Assembly: GCA_031673915.1 (NCBI GenBank) | Contig: CP125277.1 | Span: forward strand, 186,001-250,000 | DNA length: 64,000 nucleotides | Direction: 5' to 3' | Source of the DNA: CGIF01 sp031673915 | GTDB lineage: Bacteria; Bacillota_I; Bacilli_A; Mycoplasmatales; CGIF01 | Part shown: positions 9,556-20,423 of the stretch, piece by piece | How the letters are laid out: every line of letters begins with the position of its first letter | Position numbering within the stretch: the stretch's first letter is position 1 | The notes under the pieces: generated by a model | What the model saw: only the letters and a program-made list of their open reading frames with translations | What the model was told of the DNA's origin: nothing | Databases searched by the model: none | Program-made: the position numbers and the translations under genes

Positions 9556-11388
9556 ATGAATAAAGTTAGTAATATTATAGTTGGTATTGATTTAGGAACA
9601 ACTAATTCTTGTATAGCTGTTATGGAAGGTTCTCAAGTTAAAGTTTTGGAAAATTCTGAAGGATCTAGAACTACTCCTTCTGTTGTTGCTTTTAAGGGAG
9701 ATCAAATAATTATTGGAGGTCCTGCTAAAAGACAGATTACTACTAATCCAGAAGTTATCTCTTCTATTAAGAGAGATATGGGTAAGAAAATAACTGTAAA
9801 AGGTGGTGGTAAGGATTGAACTCCTGAACAAATATCAGCTCAAATTTTAACAAATTTAGTAAAAAGCGCTGAAGATAAATTAGGGAAAAAAATTGATAAA
9901 GCCGTTATTACTGTTCCTGCTTACTTTGATGATTCTCAAAGACAAGCTACAAAAAATGCTGGTTTGATTGCTGGTTTAAATGTTGAGAGAATAATTAATG
10001 AACCCACTGCTGCTGCTTTAGCTTATGGTCTTGATAAACTTCATAAAGATCAAAAAGTTTTAGTTTATGACTTGGGTGGTGGAACTTTTGATGTTTCAGT
10101 TCTACAAATTTCTGAAGGTGGAATTTTTGAAGTTCTTTCTACAGATGGAATTAATACTCTTGGTGGAGATGATTATGACCAAAGAATTCTTGACCTTTTA
10201 GTTGATAACTTTAAGAAAATTAATGGTGTTGATCTTTCAAAAGATAAAATGGCTAAACAAAGACTTTATGACGCTAGTCAAAAAGCTAAGCATGAACTTT
10301 CTGGAAGTTTGCAAACAAATATCTATTTACCATTCATTTCTAAAAATGAAGAAGGTCCTTTACATTTAGAAGAAACAATTACTCGTTCTCAGTTTGAAAA
10401 AATGACTAAAGATCTTACAGACAAAACTATTGAAAAGGTCCGTTCTGTTGTAAAAGCAGCTCATCTTCAATCTAGTGATATTGACCAAGTACTTCTAGTT
10501 GGTGGATCTACTAGAATGCCAATTATTACCGAAGTTGTTCAAAGAGAATTAGGAAAAACTCCTAATAAAGAAGTAAATCCTGATGAAGTTGTTGCAATGG
10601 GTGCTGCTATTCAAGGTGGAGTCCTTTCTGGTGATGTTAAAGAAGTTCTATTGCTTGATGTTACTCCTCTTTCTTTAGGAATAGAAACTGAAGGTGGAGC
10701 TAATACGATTTTAATTAATCGTAATTCTACTATCCCAACTTCAAAAAAACAAGTATTTTCAACAGCTGTTAATAATCAAACTAGTGTAGATATTAGGGTT
10801 CTTCAAGGTGAAAGACCTTATGCTCAAGATAATAAGGTTCTTGGAAGTTTCCAATTAACAGGAATAGATCCTGCTCCTAGGGGAGTTCCTCAAATTGAAG
10901 TTAATTTTTCTATTGATGCTAATGGAATTGTTTCTGTTGCTGCAAAAGATTTGAAAAATAATAAAGAAAAGTCAATTACAATCAAAGATGGACAAGGTTT
11001 AAGTAAAGAAGAAATCGAAAGAATGATTCGAGAAGCTGAAGAAAATAAATCTAAAGACGAAGAAGTAAGAAAGAATTTAGAATTGTTAAATAGAGCTCAA
11101 GGTTATATTTATACTTTTGGTCAACAAATTGATGATTTAAAAAAATCTCCGGATTTCAATCCAGAAGATCCACAATTCAAGAGTTTTGAAGAAATGTTTG
11201 ATAATTTAAACAAATCTGTTGAGGAAAAAGATTATTCAAAAATAAAAGAAGAATTGGATAAAATCGAGGAATTAATGAAAATTTCTGAAGAATTGATGAA
11301 AAAAAATAAATCTTCAGAAAATAATGAAACCGAAGATTCAAGCGATACTCTTGATATCGATCCAGAATCATCAGAATCAAATAGCTAA
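9556..11388 (+). CDS. dnaK: Chaperone protein DnaK (Hsp70)
   Basis: ATP-dependent chaperone of 610 residues, a normal length. The ATPase domain shows GIDLGTTNSCIAVMEG, NEPTAAALAYGLD, DLGGGTFDVSVL and VGGSTRMP. The substrate-binding domain starts near VTPLSLGIETEGG, and an acidic Ser/Glu-rich tail follows. UGA-Trp at 9817. It works with GrpE upstream and DnaJ downstream. A TATAAT-like box lies about 60 bases before the start and AAGGG is close to the ATG. Confidence 0.97.
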
Positions 11389-11429
11389 GAAATTTTTAAA
11401 CATTTTTTTAAGTTAATATCTCTTATTAA

Positions 11430-11446
11430 AAGGTTAGGCAAACCTT
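11430..11446 (+). promoter_or_regulatory. Small hairpin in dnaJ leader
   Basis: AAGGTT and AACCTT form a 6-bp stem around the loop AGGCA. A similar element (AAGGTT, loop ending GCA, AACCTTC) lies at 15893-15911 upstream of the HU gene. A shared leader RNA element is possible but short. Confidence 0.35.
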
Positions 11447-11460
11447 CATTTGAAAATGAA

Positions 11461-11476
11461 AATTTTCTAGAAAATT
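11461..11476. promoter_or_regulatory. 16-bp perfect palindrome upstream of dnaJ
   Basis: AATTTTCTAGAAAATT is a perfect palindrome ending 31 bases before the dnaJ start, just ahead of its AAAAGGAG ribosome-binding site. It could be an operator for a dimeric regulator or fold in the mRNA. In A/T-rich DNA some palindromes arise by chance. Confidence 0.35.
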
Positions 11477-11507
11477 ATTGCTAATAAAAGGAGTTTTTTG
11501 TATACCA

Positions 11508-12644
11508 ATGAAAGATTACTATGAAATTTTAGGAGTTAGTAAAGATGCTTCTCAAGAAGAAATTAAAAAGAAATATCGAACTTTAGCTCTAAAGATGCAT
11601 CCTGATCGATTAGTAGGAAAACCAGAATCTGAAAGAAAAGAGATAGAGAAGAGGTTTCAAGAGATAACGAATGCTTATGAAGTTCTTTCTAACGAAAATT
11701 CTAGAAAAAAGTATGATTTAGAGAGTAGAGGTGGGTCTTTTGATGGCTTTGGCGGATTCGGAGGCGACGCTTCTTCTTTTGAAGATATTTTTGAAAGTTT
11801 TTTCTGAGGAGGCGGAAGAGAAACATCTAGCTCTAAGAAAAGAGATTCAAATTCTCCTAAAAAAGGAGAAGATATTTTATTAAATGTTTCAATATCTTTC
11901 AAAGAGTCTGTTTTAGGTGTTGATAAAAAATTTAAAATTGATTTATTAATATCTTGCTCAAAATGTTCTCAAACTGGCGCTTATTCTAATGAATATATAA
12001 AAAACTGTTCTCCTTGTAATGGAAAAGGTGTTGTTGATGTTGTTCAAAGAAGCCTTTTTGGCAACATTAGAACTCAATCTATTTGTTCTCATTGTCAAGG
12101 TTTAGGAAAAATTATTTCTAAAAAATGCGATTTATGCAAAGGATCTAAATTTACTAATCAACAAAAGATCATTGATGTGAAAATTCCTAAAGGAATTAAA
12201 TCTGGGCAAAGATTAAGAATGAGTTCTTCTGGGAATGATGGTTTGTATGGCGCTCCAAAGGGAGATATCTTTGTTGATATAAAAGTGAAAGATCATAAGT
12301 ATTTTCAGAGAAAAGGAAATGATATTCACATTCAATTGCCAATTTCTTTCATTGACTCAATTCTTGGAGGGACTGTTAAAGTTATAACTGTTGAAGGAGT
12401 TGAAGATATAAAAATTCCTCAAGGATCACAATTTGGAGAAAGTGTTGTTCTTAAAAATAGAGGTTTTTATTCAGATATAAATAGTAAAAGCAGAGGTGAC
12501 TTTTATATTTGATTACAAATAAAATTACCTAAGAAAATTGGATCAGAAACTGAAGAAATATTCAGAAAAATGCAAGAAAAAACAAGTTGAGATCCTAACA
12601 AAAATTTTCTTGAAAAAAATAAAGATATTATAAACGAACAATAA
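11508..12644 (+). CDS. dnaJ: Chaperone protein DnaJ (Hsp40)
   Basis: Co-chaperone that stimulates DnaK ATPase. 378 residues: J domain with HPD at residues 31-33, a Gly/Phe-rich linker (FDGFGGFGGD), then four zinc-binding motifs (CSKC, CSPC, CSHC, CDLC) and the C-terminal substrate domains. The first zinc motif has lost its usual Gly pair (CSQTGA). UGA-Trp occurs at about residue 100 and near the end. ATG 11508 is chosen because MKDYYEILG matches the family; AAAAGGAG lies 14 bases upstream, a little far. Confidence 0.96.
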
Positions 12645-12700
12645 GATTTAGTTTATAATTTTAAGATAATAAAGGAAAACTTGTAAAGTTTAAAAAGTAT

Positions 12701-13543
12701 ATGACTTATAGTTTAGAAAATCTAAAGAAATTAAGAGAAATCACTGAAGTTGGTATAAGAGAATGCATTAAAGCTCTTGATTCTAATGAAAATGATTTAG
12801 AAAAAGCAATTGAATGATTAAAAATTAGATCTTTGTCATCAAGTAAATCTTCTAACATTAATGAAAATGAAAAGGTTAATAAGTTTGGCGTAGTAAAAAT
12901 TAAAAATATTGACAATAAAATTGTTTCGTTCTCATTGAAATGTGAAAGTGATTTTGTTGCCATGAATAGTATTTTCACTTCTTTGTCTGAAAAAATTAGC
13001 GATTTATTATTAGAGAGTTTTGATTTATTATTTAATTCTTCTAATTTCAATCAAAATATTGAAGAAAAAACAAAAGAATTAATTAGCGAAGCTTCTTACA
13101 CTTTGAAAGAAAAAATTTATTTAGAAGGTGTTAATTTTTCTCTGAAAGAAGATTCTGATTTTTTTGGATCTTATATTCATCATAACAAAAAAATTGGTTC
13201 TTTTGTTGTGCTAAGAAACGGAGATGAAGTATTAGCTCGTGAGATTTCTATGCAGTTAGTTGCAAATAGTCCAAAATTTTTGTCTAGAGAAGATATTCCT
13301 AGTGATTTAATGAATAGCAAAATTGAAGAAATCAAAAATGACTTTGTTAATAATAGTGATAGTTCTAAAAAAAGTCCCGAAATTGTTGAAAAAATGATTA
13401 ATGGGAGAATAAATAAGTGACTTTCTGAAATTTGTTTTTTGGAACAAGGAGATTTTAGAGATCAATCTGTTAAGATAAAAGAAATGCTAAGTTCAAAAAA
13501 ATCTAGCATACAACAATTTTCCTTAATAAATATTTCAAAATAG
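12701..13543 (+). CDS. tsf: Translation elongation factor Ts
   Basis: Guanine nucleotide exchange factor for EF-Tu. 280 residues. It has the N-terminal UBA-like helix LKKLREITEVGIRECIKAL, the core motif KCESDFVAM, AREISMQLVANSPKFLSRE, and EICFLEQGDF at the C-terminus. Trp codons at about 12818 and 13418 are UGA. rpsB, its usual upstream partner, is absent here; dnaJ ends 56 bp before it. Confidence 0.95.
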
Positions 13544-13808
13544 TTTATTTATTTTTATATTGTTTAAAATTTTCTTAAAGTAAAGATTTCATTAATTTTT
13601 ATTTAATATCTCTTAAAAAATGATTTCTAGTTAAAATTTTTTTAATTAATTAATCTTTATTTCAATGATTTTGATTAGATTTCAATTTATTTTTTTCAAT
13701 TTGAAAATAAAGAAAAAACTTATAAGAAAAATTTAATGAGATTGTCATAGGGTTGAAAATTAACTATGATATTTATCTATTATTTTGCTTTTTTTGAAAG
13801 GAGTGTTA

Positions 13809-15695
13809 ATGAAAATATTAGAAGGATTGAATGATCAACAGGCAGAGGCTGTTTTTAGTAAAGAAAACAAGGTTTGTGTAATAGCAGGTCCTGGTTGTGG
13901 CAAAACAAGAACTCTTGTTGCTAAAGTTGTTCATTTGATTTCTACTAAAGAAACTAATCCTGAGAAAATCGCTCTTTTAACTTTTTCAAAAAAAGCCATT
14001 AGGGAAATAAGAGAAAGAATAATTGATTCAATTGGATATGATTATTCTTTCTCTTTAAATATTCATAATTTTCATTCTTTTTGTTACAAATTTTTGAGAG
14101 AAAATTTTTTACTACTTGGTTTTGATAAAGATAATTTTCCTATTTATGATAAGAATGATCAAGAATTGATAATAAAAAAAATTCTTTATGATCAAGATTA
14201 TTCTTATGATTCAAAGGAATTGAACACTATAATTTCTATAATTTCTCTTTGTAAGATAAAAAATGGTTTTGCTGATTCTTTGAAAAATAGAGATTTTATA
14301 AGATATGAAATCTTTCAAGAGTATCAGAATGCTTTAGTAGTTAATAAAGCTTTAGATTTTAATGATCTTCTTATTAAAACAATAGAGATTTTAAAAAATA
14401 ATATTCAAATAAAAAAAAAATATCAAGAAAAGTTTGCTAATATTTTAGTTGATGAATTCCAAGATGTTAATGATATTCAATGGGAAATTATCAATTTGCT
14501 TGTTTGTGATAATACAAAAATTTTCTTAGTTGGAGATCCTAATCAGTCTATTTATGGATTTCAAGGTTCCAGTCCAGATTTGATTTCATCTTTTATTGAT
14601 CAAAAAGAATGAAAGGTTATTTATTTAAATGTTAACTATAGATCCACTAAAGATATTATAGATCTTTCTAATCGTTTCTTAAATGAAAATGATGATTCAT
14701 TGATAAATAATCAACTTCAATCTGTAAAAGGAAGAGGGGCTTATGTTGAGATAATTAATAATTCTTCCGTTAGGTTTATTGTAAAGAAAATAATCTATTT
14801 AATTGAAAAGAGAAATATTAAATTAAATGAAATAATTATTCTTTATAGAAGTAATTATCTCTCTGCAATAATTGAACAAGAGTTGATTTTTAATAACATT
14901 CCTTATGAAATACTTGGTTCTTTCAAGTTTATTGAAAGAGAAGAGATAAAAGATATTATTTCATACTTTAAATCTATGTCATTTCAAGACAATGTTTCTT
15001 TTTTGAGAGTTTTAAAAATAACTGAATCTATTGGTCCTAAGTTTATTGAGAGAATAGAAAAGTATAGTCAGAAAGAAAATCTTACAATCATTCAATTTTT
15101 GTTTAAAAATATTGGTGAAATTGAAGAAGGAAAATTTAATCCTGGTGATGATTGAAAGTTAAATAAAAATCAAAAAGAAAGTATCATTTGTTTGACAAAA
15201 AATCTTAATAAACTTTCTGAAATGCTTAATGGAAAAATTAATTTGTCAGATTTTGCTTTTGATATTATTAAAGAATTTAATTATTTTGATCATCTTGATA
15301 AAAAAGTTAATTCAAATGAAAAAAAAAAGAATGTTCAACAGTTTTTAAACGTAATAAAGAATTGGGAAAAAACCAATAATAAATTTGATAATCTTCGTGA
15401 TAATTTGAATGATTTTATTCAGTATTGTCTTATTGTTTTTGAAGATAATACTATGAAAAAGACAAGAGATAATTTGATACTTTCTTCTGTTCATCAGGCT
15501 AAAGGATTAGAGTTTGAAGTTGTTTTCTTTTTATACTTAGATAAAAACGTTATACCTTATAAAAACACTCCTGATGTTGTGGAAGAAAAAAGGATATTTT
15601 ATGTTGGAATTACAAGGGCTAAAAGTATTCTTTATTTAGTAAGTAACAGCTCTTTTCCATCAGAATTTATTGAATCAGTAAAGATTAATAGGTAA
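13809..15695 (+). CDS. pcrA: UvrD/PcrA-type superfamily 1 DNA helicase
   Basis: 3'-5' DNA helicase for repair and for removing RecA filaments. 628 residues, slightly short for PcrA (700+). Motifs are in order: AGPGCGKT (residues 26-33), DEFQDVN, GDPNQSIYGFQG, NYRST, SSVHQAKGLEFE and EEKRIFYVGITRAK. The C-terminal tail of standard PcrA is missing. ATG 13809 has AAAGGAG just upstream. It uses both UGA and UGG for Trp. Confidence 0.94.
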
Positions 15696-15892
15696 GAAAT
15701 CTATTATTTTTATCACTTGATTATATTGAGAAGTTTAAACAAAATAAATATAATTTTCTTAAAAAAAATATAAGTTATTAATTTGCAAAAGATTTTTTTG
15801 TATTAATGATTAAATGTTTTTTAAATGTTTAATAGTTGTATTATTTAGTGTTTTTGCATTTTTTCTAACTTGAGAAAATTTTTTTCTTTAAA

Positions 15893-15911
15893 AAGGTTAA
15901 AAGCAAACCTT
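15893..15911 (+). promoter_or_regulatory. Small hairpin in HU leader
   Basis: AAGGTT pairs with AACCTT around AAAAGCA, about 70 bases before the HU start. Stem and flanks resemble the dnaJ leader element at 11430-11446. Confidence 0.35.
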
Positions 15912-15980
15912 CAAATTGATTAATTTCAATTATTGAGAAAATCCTATTGGATTGCTTATCTTAAGGAAATCAAAAATATT

Positions 15981-16277
15981 ATGATGGGAAAACAAGCTTT
16001 TGTTAGCGAGATATCAAAAAAATTAAAATTGAACAAACATGAAATAAAAGTTGAAGACGTAGTCGATACTTTTTTACAAAGTTTTGAAAAGTTCCTTGTT
16101 AAAGGGGAAAAAATAACTTTTCAAGGTCTTTTTTCTTTAAACATTGTTGAAAGGGCTGCTCGTAAAGGTAAGAATCCTAAGACTGGGAAAGAAATCTTAA
16201 TTCCGAAGAGAAAAGCAGTTGCTTTTAAGATTAGTCCTCACTTAAAGGAAAAGATTAATAAGCATCATTACAAATAA
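15981..16277 (+). CDS. hup: HU-family DNA-binding protein
   Basis: Histone-like nucleoid protein, 98 residues. ITFQGLFSLNIVERAARKGK and NPKTGKEILIPKRKAVAFK are the beta-arm region that binds DNA. ATG 15981 (or the adjacent 15984) fits the family N-terminus (GKQAFVSEISKKL) and has AAGGAAA upstream; a TTG at 15933 would add an unlikely extension. Monocistronic by position. Confidence 0.93.
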   Translation: MMGKQAFVSEISKKLKLNKHEIKVEDVVDTFLQSFEKFLVKGEKITFQGLFSLNIVERAARKGKNPKTGKEILIPKRKAVAFKISPHLKEKINKHHYK

Positions 16278-16427
16278 AAGATTTTATTTAGATTTATTTT
16301 TTTTTGTAAAATCAATTTATAAGGGAAAATGATTTGCAATGTTTTAATGTTAATTATTAGAATTTGCTTTTGTATTAAAAAAAAAGGGTTTTTATTTAAT
16401 CCTTTAATTAATGAAGGTTAATTAAAA

Positions 16428-16454
16428 AGTTTTCACTTCTTTGAAGTGAAAACT
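16428..16454. terminator. Perfect 12-bp hairpin
   Basis: AGTTTTCACTTC and its exact complement enclose a TTT loop. It lies 17 bases before a 58-codon ORF. There is no T tract after it, so it may be a leader structure rather than an intrinsic terminator of the HU gene. Its outer part matches the hairpin at 44878-44898. Confidence 0.5.
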
Positions 16455-16471
16455 GTCATGTTTAAGATAAA

Positions 16472-16648
16472 ATGAAAAATAAAAATTTAAAAAAGAGTGG
16501 AAAGCCAACTTTTACTTTAAAAACTTTGAAAAAAATAGGATGATCTTCAATTAGAAAAACTGCTTGACTCCTTTTTGCATGTAGAATTCTTGCGCTTCTT
16601 ATTTATACGGATAATGATTTTTGACAAACACCTGCTTTAATTAAATAG
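16472..16648 (+). CDS. Small basic membrane-associated ORF, unknown
   Basis: 58 residues when UGA is read as Trp (three such codons). The N-terminal half is basic (KNKNLKKSGK) and there is a hydrophobic run TAWLLFACRILALLIY. It starts just after a strong hairpin and ends one base before the tsaE start, which suggests translational coupling. I do not recognise it. Confidence 0.45.
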
Positions 16649-16649
16649 A

Positions 16650-17081
16650 ATGAGTTTATTTTGCGAAGTATTAATTAAAAATTTAGAAGATTTAGAAAAT
16701 TTTGCTTTTGAGATATCAAATAAAATTGGCCCTGATTCTTTTTTGTTAATTAGTGGCGATTTAGGCGTTGGCAAGACTACTTTAGTTCAATTTATTTGTT
16801 CTAAATTAGGAATTAAAGAAAGAGTTAATTCTCCAACTTTTAATATTCTTCAAAGATATTGAATAGAAGAAAAGAAATGCTTTTTAAATCATTTTGATTT
16901 TTTTAGAATAAAAGAAGGGGAAGATATATCTTTTTTTGATGAATTTAAATTTAATTCTATAAATGTTATAGAGTGGCCAGAAGTAAATTCTGAATTTTGA
17001 TTAGGAGAAAAAAATTTGTTTTTTTTAAATATTGAATTTTCTTATTTTAATTATAGAAAAATCATATTTAAAGATTTTTAA
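16650..17081 (+). CDS. tsaE: tRNA t6A modification ATPase TsaE
   Basis: ATPase that supports the TsaB-TsaD complex making N6-threonylcarbamoyladenosine on ANN-decoding tRNAs. 143 residues. It shows SGDLGVGKTTLVQ (P-loop), NSPTFNILQRYW, HFDFFRI and INVIEWPE, all family hallmarks. UGA-Trp at 16859 and 16998. tsaB lies at 24331 in this window; tsaD and tsaC are not here. Confidence 0.93.
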
Positions 17082-17245
17082 AAAATATTATTTTTATTTA
17101 ACAAATAATTAATAATAATTAACTAAAATATACTTAACTAGTAAAGTTTATTTTTTTATTAATCAAATGTTTAAAAGTACATTGAATTTTGATTAATAAA
17201 ATTTATTTTTTAATAAAAAAAAAGGATAATAAAAATTTATTTAAA

Positions 17246-17356
17246 ATGAAAAAATCTAATATAAAGCGCTCTAGAAAGCACGGTTTTTTAAATCAAGATA
17301 GGAAAGGTGTTGTAGCAAGAAGAAGAAGAAAAGGGAGATGATTCCTTACTGTTTAA
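17246..17356 (+). CDS. rpmH: 50S ribosomal protein L34, shortened
   Basis: Large-subunit protein bL34. Only 36 residues against the usual 44-47. The core RSRKHGF ... VVARRRRKGRWFLTV is clear, but the N-terminal T(Y/F)QPS stretch and two residues of the central loop are gone. The penultimate Trp is UGA. rpmH normally opens an rpmH-rnpA-yidC operon; no rnpA follows, but a divergent membrane protein does. Confidence 0.88.
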
Positions 17357-17370
17357 TATAATTATCCATT

Positions 17371-18054
17371 ATGAGTGACAATAAAAACGATTCTCAAAAG
17401 AATCTTATGAAAAAGTCTGATTTTTTCAGAATAAAGTATTTATTTGAAAAATGATGAAATTGGCTAGCTTATTTAACTATTTCATATCTTTTTATATTTA
17501 TTTCTTGAAATAATATAAAATCAAATCTTTCTTCTATAGGTCTTGGAATTGAAATTATGAATTCCAAGTCAAACGCAGATGACCTGTCTTTATGATCTTT
17601 GGTTGCTTTTTTATTTATTATAATTATTAGAGGTTTAATGTTTTGCGCTGATGGACTTGTTACTTCTTGATTAAAATCTCCTTTTAGTCAAATCTGTTAT
17701 TCTGTAAATAAATCTGGAATTGATGATAGACAAGCTGATAAAATAATAACTTTGATGACTGAGGTTAATGAGCATTTTAAGGAAACTTTTAAAAAATTTG
17801 GTATTTTAACTGTTTCAAAAGATTTAATGGATTTTTTCTTCTTAGAATTTTATTATTTAAAGAAAGATTCTTTGAAATCCTCCAATTCTTCTGAAAGTCA
17901 TTTTTTACAATTTAAGAAAATGCTTACTCAAAAAAACTTTTTAGATAATCTTTCAAGTTTAAGTTTGCTTGTTCCTGTAATATTTGCTGCTTTTAGAATA
18001 GTAAAAGTTAGAAATTTGATAAATGAAATTGAAGTTTCAAAAGATGAAGATTAA
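17371..18054 (+). CDS. Membrane protein, possible divergent YidC/Oxa1 insertase
   Basis: 227 residues starting 14 bp after rpmH. There are hydrophobic segments near residues 33-51, 75-97 and 200-218. The second contains FLFIIIIRG, which places an Arg in a membrane helix as in YidC. A helical hairpin region and KKFGI follow, like the KKYG(I/V) element of YidC. Position after rpmH supports the idea. The resemblance is weak and the protein is small for YidC; it could be an unrelated membrane protein. Its end overlaps gltX by 11 bp. Confidence 0.5.
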
Positions 18055-19495
18055 AGAAAAATGTGTAAGAACTCGCTTTGCTCCTAGTCCTACAGGTAGT
18101 CTTCATGTTGGGGGGGTGAGAACTGCTCTTTTTAATTATTTACTTGCAAAAAAAAAAAAAGGTTCTTTTGTTCTTAGAATAGAAGACACTGATGAAAAGA
18201 GAAGTTTTGATAAATATGCCAAAGAACAATATAAAGATCTTGTTTGACTTGGTATAATTCCTGATGAGTCTGTTTTTAATAGAATTGGTAAATATGGACC
18301 TTATCAGCAAAAAAAACGCTTGGAAATTTATAATGAATATTTACAAATTCTTTTAGAGAAAAAAAAAGCCTATTATTGTTTTTGTAGCAATGAGGAATTG
18401 GAGATTGAAAGAAATAATTATATTTCTAAAGAAGGAAGACTTGATTATAAATATTCAAGAAAATGTCTTTCTTTGAGTGATGAAGAAATATCTTTCAATC
18501 TATCGTCTAAAAAAAGGCACTTAATTAGATTTTTTGTTGAAAAAGATAATAACTATAAACTTAAAGATTTGATAAGAGGCGAAATTGATTTTAAAAGTAA
18601 TGATATTGAAGATTTCATTATTTGTAGAGATAATGGTTTTCCTTTGTTAAATTTCGCAGTTGTTATTGATGATCATTTGATGGAAATATCTCATGTTTTA
18701 AGGGCGGAAGAACATTTACCAAATACATCAAAACAATTAGTTTTATATAATGCTTTTGGTTGAAATATTCCTAATTTTGCTCATCTTTCTATTATTCTTA
18801 ATACAGAAAAAAAGAAAATTTCAAAAAGAGATAAAGAAGGAAAATTTCAGTCAGTAAAAATATTAAGAAAGTTAGGATATCTTCCTCAGTCAATTTTAAA
18901 TTATTTGATGTTTTTGGGATGAAATCCTAAATCAACACAAGAATTTTTTACACTAAATGAAGCTGAAAAAGCTTTTAACGTTGAAGGTTTGAATTCAAGG
19001 CCTCCTATTTTTTCTGTTGAAAAATTAAACTGGTTTAATAATAATTGAATTAAAAAAATTTCAAATAAAGAATACAATGATTTTTCTTGAAAGTTTCTTA
19101 AAAAATATTATTCTTTAAATGATAATCAAAAAAAGAAAAGTTTATCAGTTGCTAAGCTTTATAGAGATCAATTAAATTCTTTTTCAGAACTTCCTTTGCT
19201 TTCAAAAATGTTTTTCAAAGATTTGACAAAGAAGAATAATGATATACCTATAGAGTTAATTCATCTATTGAGTAAGTTTGCAAAAGAAATTTTTGACTTA
19301 AAAAAATGAAGTAGTGAATCGATAAAAGAAGTTTTGAGTAGTAATATCAAATTTGTCGATAAAGGTATTAAAAAAAGTTTTCTTTTAACTTTTAGAAGGA
19401 TTTTAACTGGTCTTGAGAAAGGGCCCGAATTACCAAAAGTTATTAATTTAATTGGAAAAAAAGAAGCTAAGAAAAGATTAAGAAAAGTTCTTTAA
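18044..19495 (+). CDS. gltX: Glutamyl-tRNA synthetase
   Basis: Class I synthetase for Glu, 483 residues. The HIGH-type motif is FAPSPTGSLHVGG at residues 12-24 and the KMSKS-type motif is KKISKRDK. LRIEDTDEKRS is typical. Trp codons are mostly UGA (for example 18245, 18761, 18918). The start used is ATG 18044 (MKIKEKCVRTRFAPS); ATG 18023 would add 7 residues. It overlaps the upstream membrane gene. Confidence 0.95.
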
Positions 19496-19513
19496 AAAGT
19501 TAGAAAGAAAATC

Positions 19514-20419
19514 ATGTTTAGATCTATAAAGAATAAAAACTCTTTTTATGTTCTAGGAGTTTCAGGTGGTCCTGATAGCATGTTTCTTCTTGATAAAATG
19601 AGAAAGTTAAAATATAAATTGATTGTTGCTCATGTCAATTATAAGAAGAGAAATACTAGCGATTATGATGAAAAGATAGTCTCTGATTATTGTAATAAAT
19701 TTAAAATAAATTTTTTCTCTCTCAATCCTAAAAATTATGAAAAAGGAAATTTTCAGTCTTTAGCTAGAAAAATTCGTTATGATTTCTTTTTTTCAGTTGC
19801 TAATAATTTTTCAACAAAAAATATTGTTATAGCTCATAATTTTGAAGATTCTTTAGAAACATATCAGTTGCAATTAAAAAGAAAATCTCTTTTTAAATGC
19901 TGAGGTCTTCAGTTTGTTTCATTTCAAAAAGAATATTTTATATTTAGACCAATTTTGAGTTTTAAGAAAAACGAGATTTTTAAATATTTGAAAAATAATA
20001 AAATTCATTATGGAATAGATGAAACTAATTATTCTTTAATTTATGAAAGAAACGTCGTTAGAAAAAAAATTTTCTCTCTTTCTGATTCTGAAAAGAATGA
20101 TATGATGAATGAAATTATTAAGAAAAATAAAGATTTAGATTTGATTAATAATGAATTGAAAAATAAATCTATTAATTTAATTAATAAAAATATTCTTTAT
20201 TTAAATAATGAATGAGTTTCAGCTAGTCTTGAAATTAAAAAAAGATTAATTTATAATTGAGTTAATGATTGTTCTGAAGGTAAATTTCTTCAAAGAAAAA
20301 AGAGCATTTTAACAGAGATAATTAAGCAACTTAGTAGCAAGAAAAATGAAATTATCATTAATATAGGTGAAAATTTTAGAATTAAGAAAAAGCGAAATAT
20401 TGCTTTTATAGAGATTTAA
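19514..20419 (+). CDS. tilS: tRNA(Ile)-lysidine synthetase
   Basis: Converts C34 of tRNA-Ile(CAU) to lysidine so that it reads AUA, an essential step. 301 residues. The N-type ATP pyrophosphatase loop SGGPDSM is near residue 18 and AHVNYKKR and FEDSLETYQLQ follow. Short for the family: a C-terminal domain of about 100 residues is reduced. It ends 4 bp before ftsH, its usual neighbour (hpt, often between them, is absent). Confidence 0.93.
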
Positions 20420-20423
20420 AAAT

